64,000 bases of DNA. Source: Kitasatospora aureofaciens. Lineage in GTDB: Bacteria; Actinomycetota; Actinomycetes; Streptomycetales; Streptomycetaceae. The stretch covers positions 1-64,000 of the forward strand of contig NZ_JAHTKP010000007.1 of NCBI RefSeq assembly GCF_019192735.1, written 5' to 3'. Below the pieces are notes generated by a model that was not told the origin of the DNA, did not search any database, and was given only the letters and a program-made list of their open reading frames with translations. Position 1 is the stretch's first letter. Each line of letters begins with the position of its first letter. This document shows, piece after piece, positions 23,823 through 30,581 of the stretch. The translations under genes were made by a program, and so were the position numbers.

Positions 23823-24275
23823 ATGAGACGGACAACAGGTGTGGCCTTGGCTGCCGCGACCGCCATCACGCTCGGGGCCTGCTCCAGCAGCGCCCAGCAC
23901 ACCGCGGCCTCTGCGGAGAGCTCGAAGGTGGCTGCGGCGGCAACAACGCCAGCGGCGCCACCTACCACTCAGGCGGCGCCAGCTCCGGTGAGGACGACCT
24001 CGACGCCTACGCCTACGCCGACGAAGGCGGACCGGCCCCCGGCCGAAACCTTCTGGGTCGACGACAAGAAGGCGGCCGACCACCCCGACCTCGACACCTA
24101 CCGCACCAAGTGGGCCTACCTGGAGCAGGAGTGCACCGAGCAGGGCCAGGAGCTCGCCGACATCGTCATCAAGACGCAGGCCCGTCAGAAGTCGGCCAGC
24201 AGGTGGGAGGCCATGAACTACATGTCGGCGCTGCTGTCCGGGCCGCCGTCGGAATGCGCCCCGTTCGCTGGTTAG
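23823..24275 (+). CDS. Secreted lipoprotein on the opposite strand inside the tail module
   Basis: The 150-residue product has a signal peptide with lipobox LGAC (Cys20), then a low-complexity Ala/Thr/Pro linker to about residue 70. A compact C-terminal domain follows (FWVDDKKAADHPDLDTYRTK, EQECTEQGQELADIVIKTQA) with cysteines that could pair (Cys102-like and Cys144-like). It would be anchored on the outer face of the membrane. The gene stands alone on the plus strand between the tape-measure gene and a tail gene whose end it overlaps by 4 nt. A TACTGT hexamer lies 8 nt before the ATG, suggesting its own promoter. This is a classic moron layout; superinfection exclusion is a plausible but unproven role. 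Confidence 0.75.
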   Translation: MRRTTGVALAAATAITLGACSSSAQHTAASAESSKVAAAATTPAAPPTTQAAPAPVRTTSTPTPTPTKADRPPAETFWVDDKKAADHPDLDTYRTKWAYLEQECTEQGQELADIVIKTQARQKSASRWEAMNYMSALLSGPPSECAPFAG

Positions 24276-24730
24276 GCCAGTCGCTTCCAGCCCTCGCCGT
24301 ACGCCTTGCGGTAGATCGCGGGAGCGGCAACGTGGACGCCGAAGTTGAACGCGGTGCTCAGGAACGGGTACTTGGCGCCGTTCTTGAGCCCTTGCTCCAG
24401 GTAGGAGCCGTACTTGCTGCTCGGGGTCCGACCGTACGGCGGCGTCATACCGGGCTGGGTTCCCACGCGGACCTCGGCCCCGGTCACGGTGCGGTTGACC
24501 GATGTGCGCGCCAGCGACTTCACCAGGGTCCCGGAGATCTTTGCCGGGCCCTCGCCGGGGCGGGCCGGTGTGGGGGATCCCCATGCGTGCGTGCCGTTGC
24601 TGGCGTTGGTCTTGGCCTGCTTGAGGATCGCGTCCGCCAGCTCGGCGAGGGCGATCGGTCCCCGGGCTACACCCTCGGCCGCCAGCTTCATGAAGGTCGC
24701 AGACATCACGCCGGGTCGGAGCTCAGGCAC
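24272..24730 (-). CDS. HK97 gp10-like tail completion/neck protein
   Basis: The 152-residue product starts at a GTG with AGGAGGAG and overlaps the chaperone stop by 8 nt. The sequence (GTLVKSLARTSVNRTVTGAE, VGT, YGSYLEQGLKNGAKYPFLST) follows the HK97-gp10 pattern of a glycine-rich beta domain with a Y..YLE.G signature near the end. Such proteins join or complete tails. Its place after the chaperones rather than before the tail tube is slightly unusual. Confidence 0.62.
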   Translation of the reverse strand: MPELRPGVMSATFMKLAAEGVARGPIALAELADAILKQAKTNASNGTHAWGSPTPARPGEGPAKISGTLVKSLARTSVNRTVTGAEVRVGTQPGMTPPYGRTPSSKYGSYLEQGLKNGAKYPFLSTAFNFGVHVAAPAIYRKAYGEGWKRLA

Positions 24731-24944
24731 CGCTCCTCCTGCTCGCGCGTTCCTGGGCGTCCTGCTCGGCCTGACGGCGGGTGAGCATCAGGTCCCAGGT
24801 GTATCGGCGCACATACCACGGCGTCTCCTGCAGCTCCTGCCACGTCCAGCCGGTAGCCAGCATCAGCTCGAAGTCCACGACCTCGTCCGGTGGCGGGCCG
24901 GACGACCACGTCCCGTCATAGATGCTCTCGGCTGCCCAGAGCAC
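24723..24944 (-). CDS. Tail assembly chaperone, frameshift-extension part
   Basis: The displayed frame opens at a GTG at 24944 (73 residues) but has no good ribosome site there. The same frame reads open back across the stop of the preceding gene (LGPDDPYLVDVLWAAESIYD). It is therefore most likely made only as the C-terminal extension after a -1 shift at 24976-24980, giving a fusion of about 196 residues. This is the conserved G/GT arrangement of siphovirus tail chaperones, which hold the tape measure during tail assembly. Confidence 0.7.
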   Translation of the reverse strand: MLWAAESIYDGTWSSGPPPDEVVDFELMLATGWTWQELQETPWYVRRYTWDLMLTRRQAEQDAQERASRRSGA

Positions 24945-24970
24945 GTCGACCAGGTACGGGTCATCCGGCC

Positions 24971-25312
24971 CTAGGCCCCCGCGCCGCTGACCGCCGTCAG
25001 CTCCGCCGCCATCCGGTTCTGGATCTCCATCGGCAGCTTCGCGACGAGCTCCGCTGTCGCGGGTAGCGGGAGCGGCGGCTGGTGGATGTCGGTACTGGTC
25101 GCGTCGTAGACGTGCCAGGCCTGGACGAGCCGTGCCAGGACCGTGAGTCCTGCCCTGAAGGCCTCGTCGGGGGTGGCGTTCTCGGGGGTGTCGGCCATCA
25201 GCTCCTGGGCCGGAACCGTCTTCGGGTTGCGCATGACGATGTGGATGTCGTCGCCGGGTTCGGACAGTTCGGGGAAGCTGAGCCGAATGACGCGGTTGGC
25301 GTAGCCAGCCAT
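24971..25312 (-). CDS. Tail assembly chaperone (first component)
   Basis: The 113-residue product starts at an ATG with AAGGAG upstream. It follows the tail tube gene and precedes the tape measure, the fixed place of chaperones. The opening (VIRLSFPELSEPGDDIHIVM) is a short beta domain and the rest is helical. Made in excess without the shift, it should coat the tape measure with the frameshifted longer form. Confidence 0.8.
   Translation of the reverse strand: MAGYANRVIRLSFPELSEPGDDIHIVMRNPKTVPAQELMADTPENATPDEAFRAGLTVLARLVQAWHVYDATSTDIHQPPLPLPATAELVAKLPMEIQNRMAAELTAVSGAGA
24974..24982 (-). other. Probable programmed -1 frameshift site
   Basis: Reading the minus strand, GCG GGG GCC TAG ends the first chaperone. 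The run of five G allows the glycine codon GGG to slip one base back onto another GGG. The new frame then avoids the TAG and stays open for about 250 bases. Confidence 0.6.
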
Positions 25313-25341
25313 CTGTACTCCTTGAGGGGGTTGGGGAGGGG

Positions 25342-25406
25342 GTCCCGGCGCGGCGTGGACGCGTCCCCGCGCCCTCAACGCTCGCGCGCCCGGGCCGCGC
25401 CGGGAC
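25342..25406 (-). terminator. Long stem-loop between tail tube and chaperone genes
   Basis: GTCCCGGCGCGGC (25342-25354) pairs over 13 bp with 25394-25406, with a 39-nt loop that can fold further. It could reduce read-through after the abundant tail tube message. Confidence 0.5.
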
Positions 25407-25422
25407 GTTCGAGGAACCGCCA

Positions 25423-26595
25423 TCAGTAGGCGGTGACCTGCCAGTTCAGCAACGTCGCCTGCACCGCGCCGCCGTCCGTGCTGTTCCAAACGCCGCTGAT
25501 CGAGAAGTCCGCCTGCGCGTAGCTGCCGGACATGTCGCGCTTGCCCTTGTGCCAGACCGTCTTGGAGGCGGTCAGCGTCAGGGACTGGCCGCCTCGGGTC
25601 AGTGGCTGCTGCACGCTCGCGGTCAGCGGCAGCTGGCTGTTGTTGAGGAACAGTGCCAGGTCGGTACTGTTCTCGAAGATCGCCTTCAGCGTGGCGTCAT
25701 ACTCCAGCGCGCCAGCGAACACTTCACGCGGAACCTGCGTGCCGTCGGAGGACTCGATCGCCTCGACGGCGCGCTTGATCGTCGCATCCAGGGACTTGCC
25801 GCGGGTGCTGGAGGCACCGGCGTTGGTGAGGGTCCAAGACCAGCCGAGCAGGGGGTCGTAGCTGGAGTAGGTCTCGCTGACCGTCGAAGCCGCAACCGAC
25901 GGGAAGGAGGTGGCCTTGGTAGACAGGGTCACCGCGCCCTTCGGGTCGATCTTGATCTGCAGCTCGGAGAACCGGGCCCACGAGCAGCTGACGTAGCTGA
26001 CCGTGTCGTAGTAGGTCAGCGAGTACGTCGGGAGCGGGCTCGTGCTTTGCTTGAACGTGTGGGTCGTCGCCCCGAGGACAGGGTCCAACGAGGAGTGCGC
26101 GGACGCGAGGCCCACACGGTTCACGCCCGTCTTGCCCAGCACGGTGGTGACGTTGCTGGTGTAGGGGCCGGTGCCGGTTGCGGCGCCGTCGGTGATCGCG
26201 TACTCGATCGCCGCGCCGGTCCCGATCTTGACGACCGTTCCGGCGGCAAGCGACACCGCGGTCTGGATCGCCGTCGCCCCGATGGTGGTGGAGGCGGACA
26301 GGGTGGTGCTCGTCCCGGCGGTGACGGTGTCCGGGCCGATCGTCGCCGCGAGGAAATGACCGACGAGGTCGGGGTAGGCCAGGCAGTCGATGGTCCACTC
26401 CGCGTGCGCCGGACCGGCGTACGAGCCTTGCAGGGCAGTGTCGTTACCCCTGATGCTCTCGTCCTTGATCTGGGCGATCATGTCCTCGAAGCCGGACGAG
26501 CCGGTGTACGGGATACCGACGGCGGGCGCCACGTACGTGCCGGCCGTCGTCTCCTTGGCGAGGCCGAGGGTGCCGAAGCGGGCGAGCTGGGTCAT
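25423..26595 (-). CDS. Major tail (tube) protein
   Basis: The 390-residue product starts at an ATG with GAGGAG upstream. The start (RFGTLGLAKETTAGTYVAPA) and the beta-rich body with DESIRGNDTALQGSYAGPAH and VWNSTDGGAVQATLLNWQVT are typical of actinophage tail tube proteins. The chain is longer than minimal tube proteins (about 200-250). The segment from about residue 90 to 180 (TVTAGTSTTLSASTTIGATA) looks like an inserted or repeated beta domain that would decorate the tail surface. Confidence 0.9.
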   Translation of the reverse strand: MTQLARFGTLGLAKETTAGTYVAPAVGIPYTGSSGFEDMIAQIKDESIRGNDTALQGSYAGPAHAEWTIDCLAYPDLVGHFLAATIGPDTVTAGTSTTLSASTTIGATAIQTAVSLAAGTVVKIGTGAAIEYAITDGAATGTGPYTSNVTTVLGKTGVNRVGLASAHSSLDPVLGATTHTFKQSTSPLPTYSLTYYDTVSYVSCSWARFSELQIKIDPKGAVTLSTKATSFPSVAASTVSETYSSYDPLLGWSWTLTNAGASSTRGKSLDATIKRAVEAIESSDGTQVPREVFAGALEYDATLKAIFENSTDLALFLNNSQLPLTASVQQPLTRGGQSLTLTASKTVWHKGKRDMSGSYAQADFSISGVWNSTDGGAVQATLLNWQVTAY

Positions 26596-26598
26596 GGT

Positions 26599-26826
26599 CT
26601 ACTCCTCGCCGGCCGCGGCGGTCCGGGCCCGGGTGGTCTTGGCCGGGGCGTCCGGCACGGGGGCGGCAGGCTCTGGGGAGGGGGCGTCCTCGGGGACGGG
26701 CTCGAAACCAGCGATCGGGATGTGCCAGGCCACGGACTCGCCGGGGCCGACGGTCGCCGGGATCGCGGGCACGTCCACCGGATCCGACCCGGGATTGCGC
26801 TGCAGGTAGGGGGCCGTGTCAGGCAC
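26599..26826 (-). CDS. Small proline-rich structural-module protein
   Basis: Seventy-five residues start at a GTG with GGAGG upstream. A short beta-like part (VPAIPATVGPGESVAWHIPI) is followed by a disordered Pro/Glu/Ala tail. No family was recognised. Its place directly before the tail tube gene suggests a minor virion or assembly role. Confidence 0.5.
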   Translation of the reverse strand: MPDTAPYLQRNPGSDPVDVPAIPATVGPGESVAWHIPIAGFEPVPEDAPSPEPAAPVPDAPAKTTRARTAAAGEE

Positions 26827-26849
26827 GGAGGGCCTCCGGGAATGACGAA

Positions 26850-26873
26850 GGCCCCCGTGCGATGCCGGGGGCC
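26850..26873 (-). terminator. Intra-operon hairpin before tail tube genes
   Basis: GGCCCCCG pairs with CGGGGGCC around an 8-nt loop. It separates the head-tail joining genes from the tail tube genes. Confidence 0.55.
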
Positions 26874-26894
26874 GGGGGCGGTGGGGGTGGCGGG

Positions 26895-27395
26895 TCAGGC
26901 CGTGAAATCCGCGTCGTCAGCGGAGTAGGTGACAGTTGCCGTCAGCGCACCAGCCACGGTGATGCCGTGGACCGGGTCGCCGTACTCGACGACGATCTCC
27001 GCGCCGACCGGGGCCTCCGCGACGGCCAGGAACCGGCCGCCATGGGAGTGGTCGGTCGCGAAGCCGCGGATCCGCTGGAGCAGGAGGTCGACCGCGGCGT
27101 CGAGGTTGGCCTGCTCGGTCTCGGCGATCCCGCTGGCGATGGTCGTGGCGCCAATCGGCCACCACAAGCTGAGATGGAACTGGTGGGTGTCGATCTTACG
27201 CGGGGCAGCGATCCGGTTCTCGGTGAGCCGACGCCGCAGGACGTAGAGCTGCTTCTTTGCGGTCGCCGGGGTGCGGGGCATGTACGCCTGGATGACGTCC
27301 CAAGGACCGCCGTGCGCGGCTGTCAGGGACGGCAGCCCGTCCCCGAAGGCGTTGAGCCACGCGGTCTCGCGGGCCACGGCATCGGCAGTGCTCAC
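26895..27395 (-). CDS. Tail terminator / tail completion-like protein
   Basis: The 166-residue product starts at a GTG with AGGAGG upstream and has only a 4-nt overlap with the upstream gene. Features (DVIQAYMPRTPATAKKQLYV, HQFHLSLWWPIGATTIASGI, EYGDPVHGITVAGALTATVT) and position between connector and tail tube fit the tail terminator family, which caps the tube and joins it to the head. The family identity is inferred mainly from order and size. Confidence 0.6.
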   Translation of the reverse strand: MSTADAVARETAWLNAFGDGLPSLTAAHGGPWDVIQAYMPRTPATAKKQLYVLRRRLTENRIAAPRKIDTHQFHLSLWWPIGATTIASGIAETEQANLDAAVDLLLQRIRGFATDHSHGGRFLAVAEAPVGAEIVVEYGDPVHGITVAGALTATVTYSADDADFTA

Positions 27396-28105
27396 CGGCG
27401 CCTCCTGGTCTGCTTACGGGGGTGAGCACGCCTGGTCGCCGCGGCCTTGGCGCGGGCTGCAGCAGACACCGGGTGCCCGCGGTGATGCCGGCCGCGCATT
27501 CGAGCGGACATCTTGGCCTTCGCGGCGGCGGACATCGGCTTACGGTGGCCTGGCTTGTGGTGGCGACCGCGCATCCTCGCGCTCAGTTTGGCCCGTGCGG
27601 CCGGGCTCAGCTTGCGGTGAGGTCCCGTGCGCTTGCGGCCCTTCATCCGCGCCGAGAGCTTCGCGCGGGCAGCAGCGCTGAGGGGCTTGTGCTTGCCCTT
27701 CAGCTTGGCCCGAGCGGCAGCCGACAGGGTGTGGTGCTTCCCCTTGAGCCGTGCCGACATCTTGGCCTTCGCCGCCGCCGACATCTTGTGGCCCGGGTGG
27801 TGCTTGCCCTTCAGCTTCGCGCTGAGCTTGGCCTTCGCGGAGGCGGACAGCTTGTGACCAGGGTGGTGCCGGCCCTTCAGCTTGGCTGCGATCTTCGCTC
27901 TGGCTGTGGCCGACATCCGGTGGCCGGCGTGATGGCGGCCCTTGAGCTTGGCGCTGAGCTTGGCGCGGGTAGCCGACGAGAGTGCGTGCCCGCGGTGAGG
28001 CCGCTTCCGGCCCTTCATGCGAGCGCTGATCTTGGCCTTGGTCGCAGCGGACAGGTGCCGCTTCACCGACTGCCGGGCCGGCGATGGCTGTGGAGTGCCC
28101 CACAT
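27392..28105 (-). CDS. Highly basic protein made of about ten NUMOD3-like repeats
   Basis: The 237-residue chain is almost only repeats of about 22 residues: LSAATKAKISARMKGRKR, LSSATRAKLSAKLKGRHH, MSAAAKAKMSARLKGKHH and so on, ten units with the sixth shortened. Each matches the NUMOD3 DNA-binding helix normally found as one or two copies beside GIY-YIG or HNH homing nucleases. Here no nuclease domain is present. The protein is extremely rich in Lys, Arg and His (histone-like) and lies among head-tail joining genes. Binding or condensing packaged DNA, or a virion-associated DNA-binding role, is an inference. Confidence 0.72.
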   Translation of the reverse strand: MWGTPQPSPARQSVKRHLSAATKAKISARMKGRKRPHRGHALSSATRAKLSAKLKGRHHAGHRMSATARAKIAAKLKGRHHPGHKLSASAKAKLSAKLKGKHHPGHKMSAAAKAKMSARLKGKHHTLSAAARAKLKGKHKPLSAAARAKLSARMKGRKRTGPHRKLSPAARAKLSARMRGRHHKPGHRKPMSAAAKAKMSARMRGRHHRGHPVSAAARAKAAATRRAHPRKQTRRRR

Positions 28106-28111
28106 GACCGA

Positions 28112-28780
28112 TCAGCCCTGGTAGTCGGCGCAGATGGCGTGTGCGTCTGCGGCGAGGATGTCCGGGTCGTGTCCGTGGCCGGCCATCGTCGGGTCCAACT
28201 CCCGGACGGCGATCGAGGCCGCCATGTACTTGCAGGCCCGCACGAGGTCGGCCGGGACGGTGGCGTAGCCGCCGCCGTACACGTACGTCACGAAGCTGCC
28301 GATCGGGAGGAAAGTCCCGATCGGGTACCAGATGTGGCCGGTGTCCGGGTCCGGGCCGCGGACGTTGGCCAGGTTCACGACCTGGTCGCCGCCGTAGGAC
28401 CGGTGGATGGTGATCGACTGCAGGTTGTACGACCAGTACTCCGGGTAGTGCGGGGCGAACTGCTGCAGCCAGCCGTGTCGGACGAGGCTGGTGGTGCCCA
28501 TGGCGTAGGAGTAGGAGCGGCCCAACGTGCCGGCCAGGTCGAGCGGTACGTTCCCGGCGTCGATGTACTCGTCCGGATCGATGCCGGTGGACCGCTCGGT
28601 CTCCGTGAGGTTGGTGAACGGGGCGAGTCGGCGCCCGGCCGCCCGCTCACAGAGGCGGGTCGCCTCGATCATCAAGTCCTGCTGCACCTGGGAGGAGGCG
28701 TAGGAGCGTACGAGATCCGCGAATGCGCCCTCCTGGAGCTGCGCGAACGTCGCGAGCGGAGTTGGCGTGTCCGCGGTCAT
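28112..28780 (-). CDS. Head-to-tail connector protein
   Basis: The 222-residue product starts at an ATG with GGAGGAG upstream. The helical N-terminus (TFAQLQEGAFADLVRSYASS, LMIEATRLCERAAGRRLAPF) and the late VPADLVRACKYMAASIAVRE helix follow the gp6/gp15-like adaptor pattern of siphoviruses. It lies directly after the capsid genes. It would form the ring under the portal. Confidence 0.75.
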   Translation of the reverse strand: MTADTPTPLATFAQLQEGAFADLVRSYASSQVQQDLMIEATRLCERAAGRRLAPFTNLTETERSTGIDPDEYIDAGNVPLDLAGTLGRSYSYAMGTTSLVRHGWLQQFAPHYPEYWSYNLQSITIHRSYGGDQVVNLANVRGPDPDTGHIWYPIGTFLPIGSFVTYVYGGGYATVPADLVRACKYMAASIAVRELDPTMAGHGHDPDILAADAHAICADYQG

Positions 28781-28783
28781 CGG

Positions 28784-28990
28784 CTACTCCTCCACGACGC
28801 TCTCGGCCAGCGGGGCTGGTGCCACGTAGGCCTTGGCGCCCTTCGGGAGTTCGGGCAGCGCCTCGAACTCGCTGGGGGAAATGGTGACGAGCTCGTGGGC
28901 GTGGTCCGCAGGCATCTCGACCCACTCGCCGCCCTTCGGCCACTGGTAGCCGTGCGAGCTGCCGCCCGGCCCCTTCTTGGTAACGAACAC
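28784..28990 (-). CDS. Small head-module protein
   Basis: Sixty-eight residues from a GTG with AGGAG at good spacing; the longer open frame runs back into the capsid gene and is not needed. The chain (SSHGYQWPKGGEWVEMPADH, FEALPELPKGAKAYVAPAPL) is compact and mildly acidic. It lies between capsid and connector, a place often taken by decoration or small joining proteins. Not recognised. Confidence 0.5.
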   Translation of the reverse strand: MFVTKKGPGGSSHGYQWPKGGEWVEMPADHAHELVTISPSEFEALPELPKGAKAYVAPAPLAESVVEE

Positions 28991-29061
28991 AATGGCTCCT
29001 GGAGGCGTGGCGGCCTGGCCGTCGCGTGGAGTAGGCGCGACGGCCAGCCCGGTAGGGGCTG

Positions 29062-30444
29062 TTACAGGGTCGGGGCGACTCGGGCGAGGCGGCCGACCCA
29101 CTGCGGGCCACGGACCGCGAGGCAGGTGTCGGACACGACCGCGAACGGCATCGAGTCGGGGCTGCTGGTGGTCGGGTAGACATCCTTGGGCTGGATGTCA
29201 CGCACGTACGGCCGGAGGATGTTGTTCCGGTCGCGGGACATCAGGTAGATGTCCTCGTAGCCCACCGACCGCGGCTTGAGGCCCGTGTTGGTGCCGACGT
29301 ACGCGGCCGGGGACTGGGCCGGGACCGTCGAACCGTTCTGCGGCACGAGGGTCGCGCCAGTGTCGACGATGCTGGTGGTCAGGATCGGGGTGACGCCATC
29401 GGCCTGCAGGCCCACGGTGGCATCCACGACGCCCAGCAGGGTCTCGGTGCCGGTCGCCCCGCCGAGGGCGGTCCGGTAGACCATGTAGTGCTGCGGCGAG
29501 CTGGACTGGAAGCCCGACGGGGTGGAGAACGACAGGGTGATGGTGCTGGTCGAGCCGGTCGTGGTCACGGACACCTCGCTGGAGGCGGCGGCCTCGCCCT
29601 GGCGCGACATCACCGGGGCGACCACGTACTTGTAGGTGCCCGCGGCGAGGGTGCCGCCGGTGGTGGCGGTGCTGCCGGTGACGGTGCCCATGGCATTGCC
29701 TCGGGTGCCCAGGTACGAGGACCGGACGATCGGCGTGTTGCGGTACGACGGCACGACCAGGCCGGGCACGATCTCGACCTTGTCGACGAACCGCTGCTGG
29801 TTGGTCAGCAGCGACGCCAGTGCGCCTTCGGCGGTGGAGCTCATGACGAGCATCCAGTCGTTGTTGGTGACCTGCTCGGCGGTGTAGGTCTCCACGAGGT
29901 CCATGAGCTGGTTGAGCAGGCTGATGGAGATGTTGGCGCCGGCTGCGTCGATGGCGTTCTGGCCGGCGTTGTTGCCGCCGGAGAACGTGTTGATCAGGGA
30001 GGCGAGGCCGTCGAACTGCGGGTACGGGCCGTACTGGGTCGCGCCGGCGTTGCCGGCGACGAGCATCTGCTCGGTATCCCAACGCAGGCTGCGGATGGCG
30101 CCCATGATCTCTCGGGCTCGCAGGTCTCCGATGACGTCGGCGGTGACCTCCTCGGCGAAGCCGGTGACGGCGCCGACCACCTGGAGGTTCTTGACGGTGA
30201 ACGAACTCTGGACGTAGTTGCCGACGCTGACCTGGCGGGCGCCGCCGTCGGTGACCGCGCCGCCGCTGCTGAGCTGGTTGCGGGTGTTGAAGTAGTACGT
30301 GGTGGTGTTGATCTTCTGGCTGGGCAGGGACTCGATCAGCGGCGAGTACCGCTGGAGGAGCTCGAACAGGTTCGGGTCGATGACCTTCGGGACAAGCGCG
30401 GATGCGCCAGCCGCGGTCAGTGCCTCGCGGAGCTCGGCAGACAT
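29062..30444 (-). CDS. Major capsid protein (HK97 fold) with inserted Ig/FN3-like domain
   Basis: The 460-residue product starts at an ATG with GGAGG upstream. The N-terminal half has typical HK97-fold strings (ESLPSQKINTTTYYFNTRNQ, YVQSSFTVKNLQVVGAVTGF, ADVIGDLRAREIMGAIRSLR). From about residue 250 to 370 a beta-rich Thr/Ser segment (TLAAGTYKYVVAPVMSRQGE, TITLSFSTPSGFQSSSPQHY) looks like an Ig/FN3-type insertion before the chain returns to the capsid fold (RSVGYEDIYLMSRDRNNILR). The insertion would project from the shell surface. Confidence 0.9.
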   Translation of the reverse strand: MSAELREALTAAGASALVPKVIDPNLFELLQRYSPLIESLPSQKINTTTYYFNTRNQLSSGGAVTDGGARQVSVGNYVQSSFTVKNLQVVGAVTGFAEEVTADVIGDLRAREIMGAIRSLRWDTEQMLVAGNAGATQYGPYPQFDGLASLINTFSGGNNAGQNAIDAAGANISISLLNQLMDLVETYTAEQVTNNDWMLVMSSTAEGALASLLTNQQRFVDKVEIVPGLVVPSYRNTPIVRSSYLGTRGNAMGTVTGSTATTGGTLAAGTYKYVVAPVMSRQGEAAASSEVSVTTTGSTSTITLSFSTPSGFQSSSPQHYMVYRTALGGATGTETLLGVVDATVGLQADGVTPILTTSIVDTGATLVPQNGSTVPAQSPAAYVGTNTGLKPRSVGYEDIYLMSRDRNNILRPYVRDIQPKDVYPTTSSPDSMPFAVVSDTCLAVRGPQWVGRLARVAPTL

Positions 30445-30481
30445 GGGGGTGCCTCCATGGCGGGGAGATGGGCATGAGAAA

Positions 30482-30508
30482 GCCCCCGGCGCTGGGCGCT
30501 GCGGGGGC
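30482..30508 (-). terminator. Intra-operon hairpin between protease and capsid genes
   Basis: GCCCCCG (30482-30488) pairs with CGGGGGC (30502-30508). The same AAAGCCCCCGGC stem start occurs at 17035-17046. Confidence 0.5.
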
Positions 30509-30581
30509 GGTGACCATTCCTGCCGTGGCCGGCACCACCCGGCTGCGGGTGGCGGTCAGAAAGCCTGAGGTGCGACGAGGG

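Noticed and set aside
29488..30477. 329-codon plus-strand frame
   Set aside because: Antisense of the capsid gene; low-complexity Gly/Val/Ala-rich sequence.
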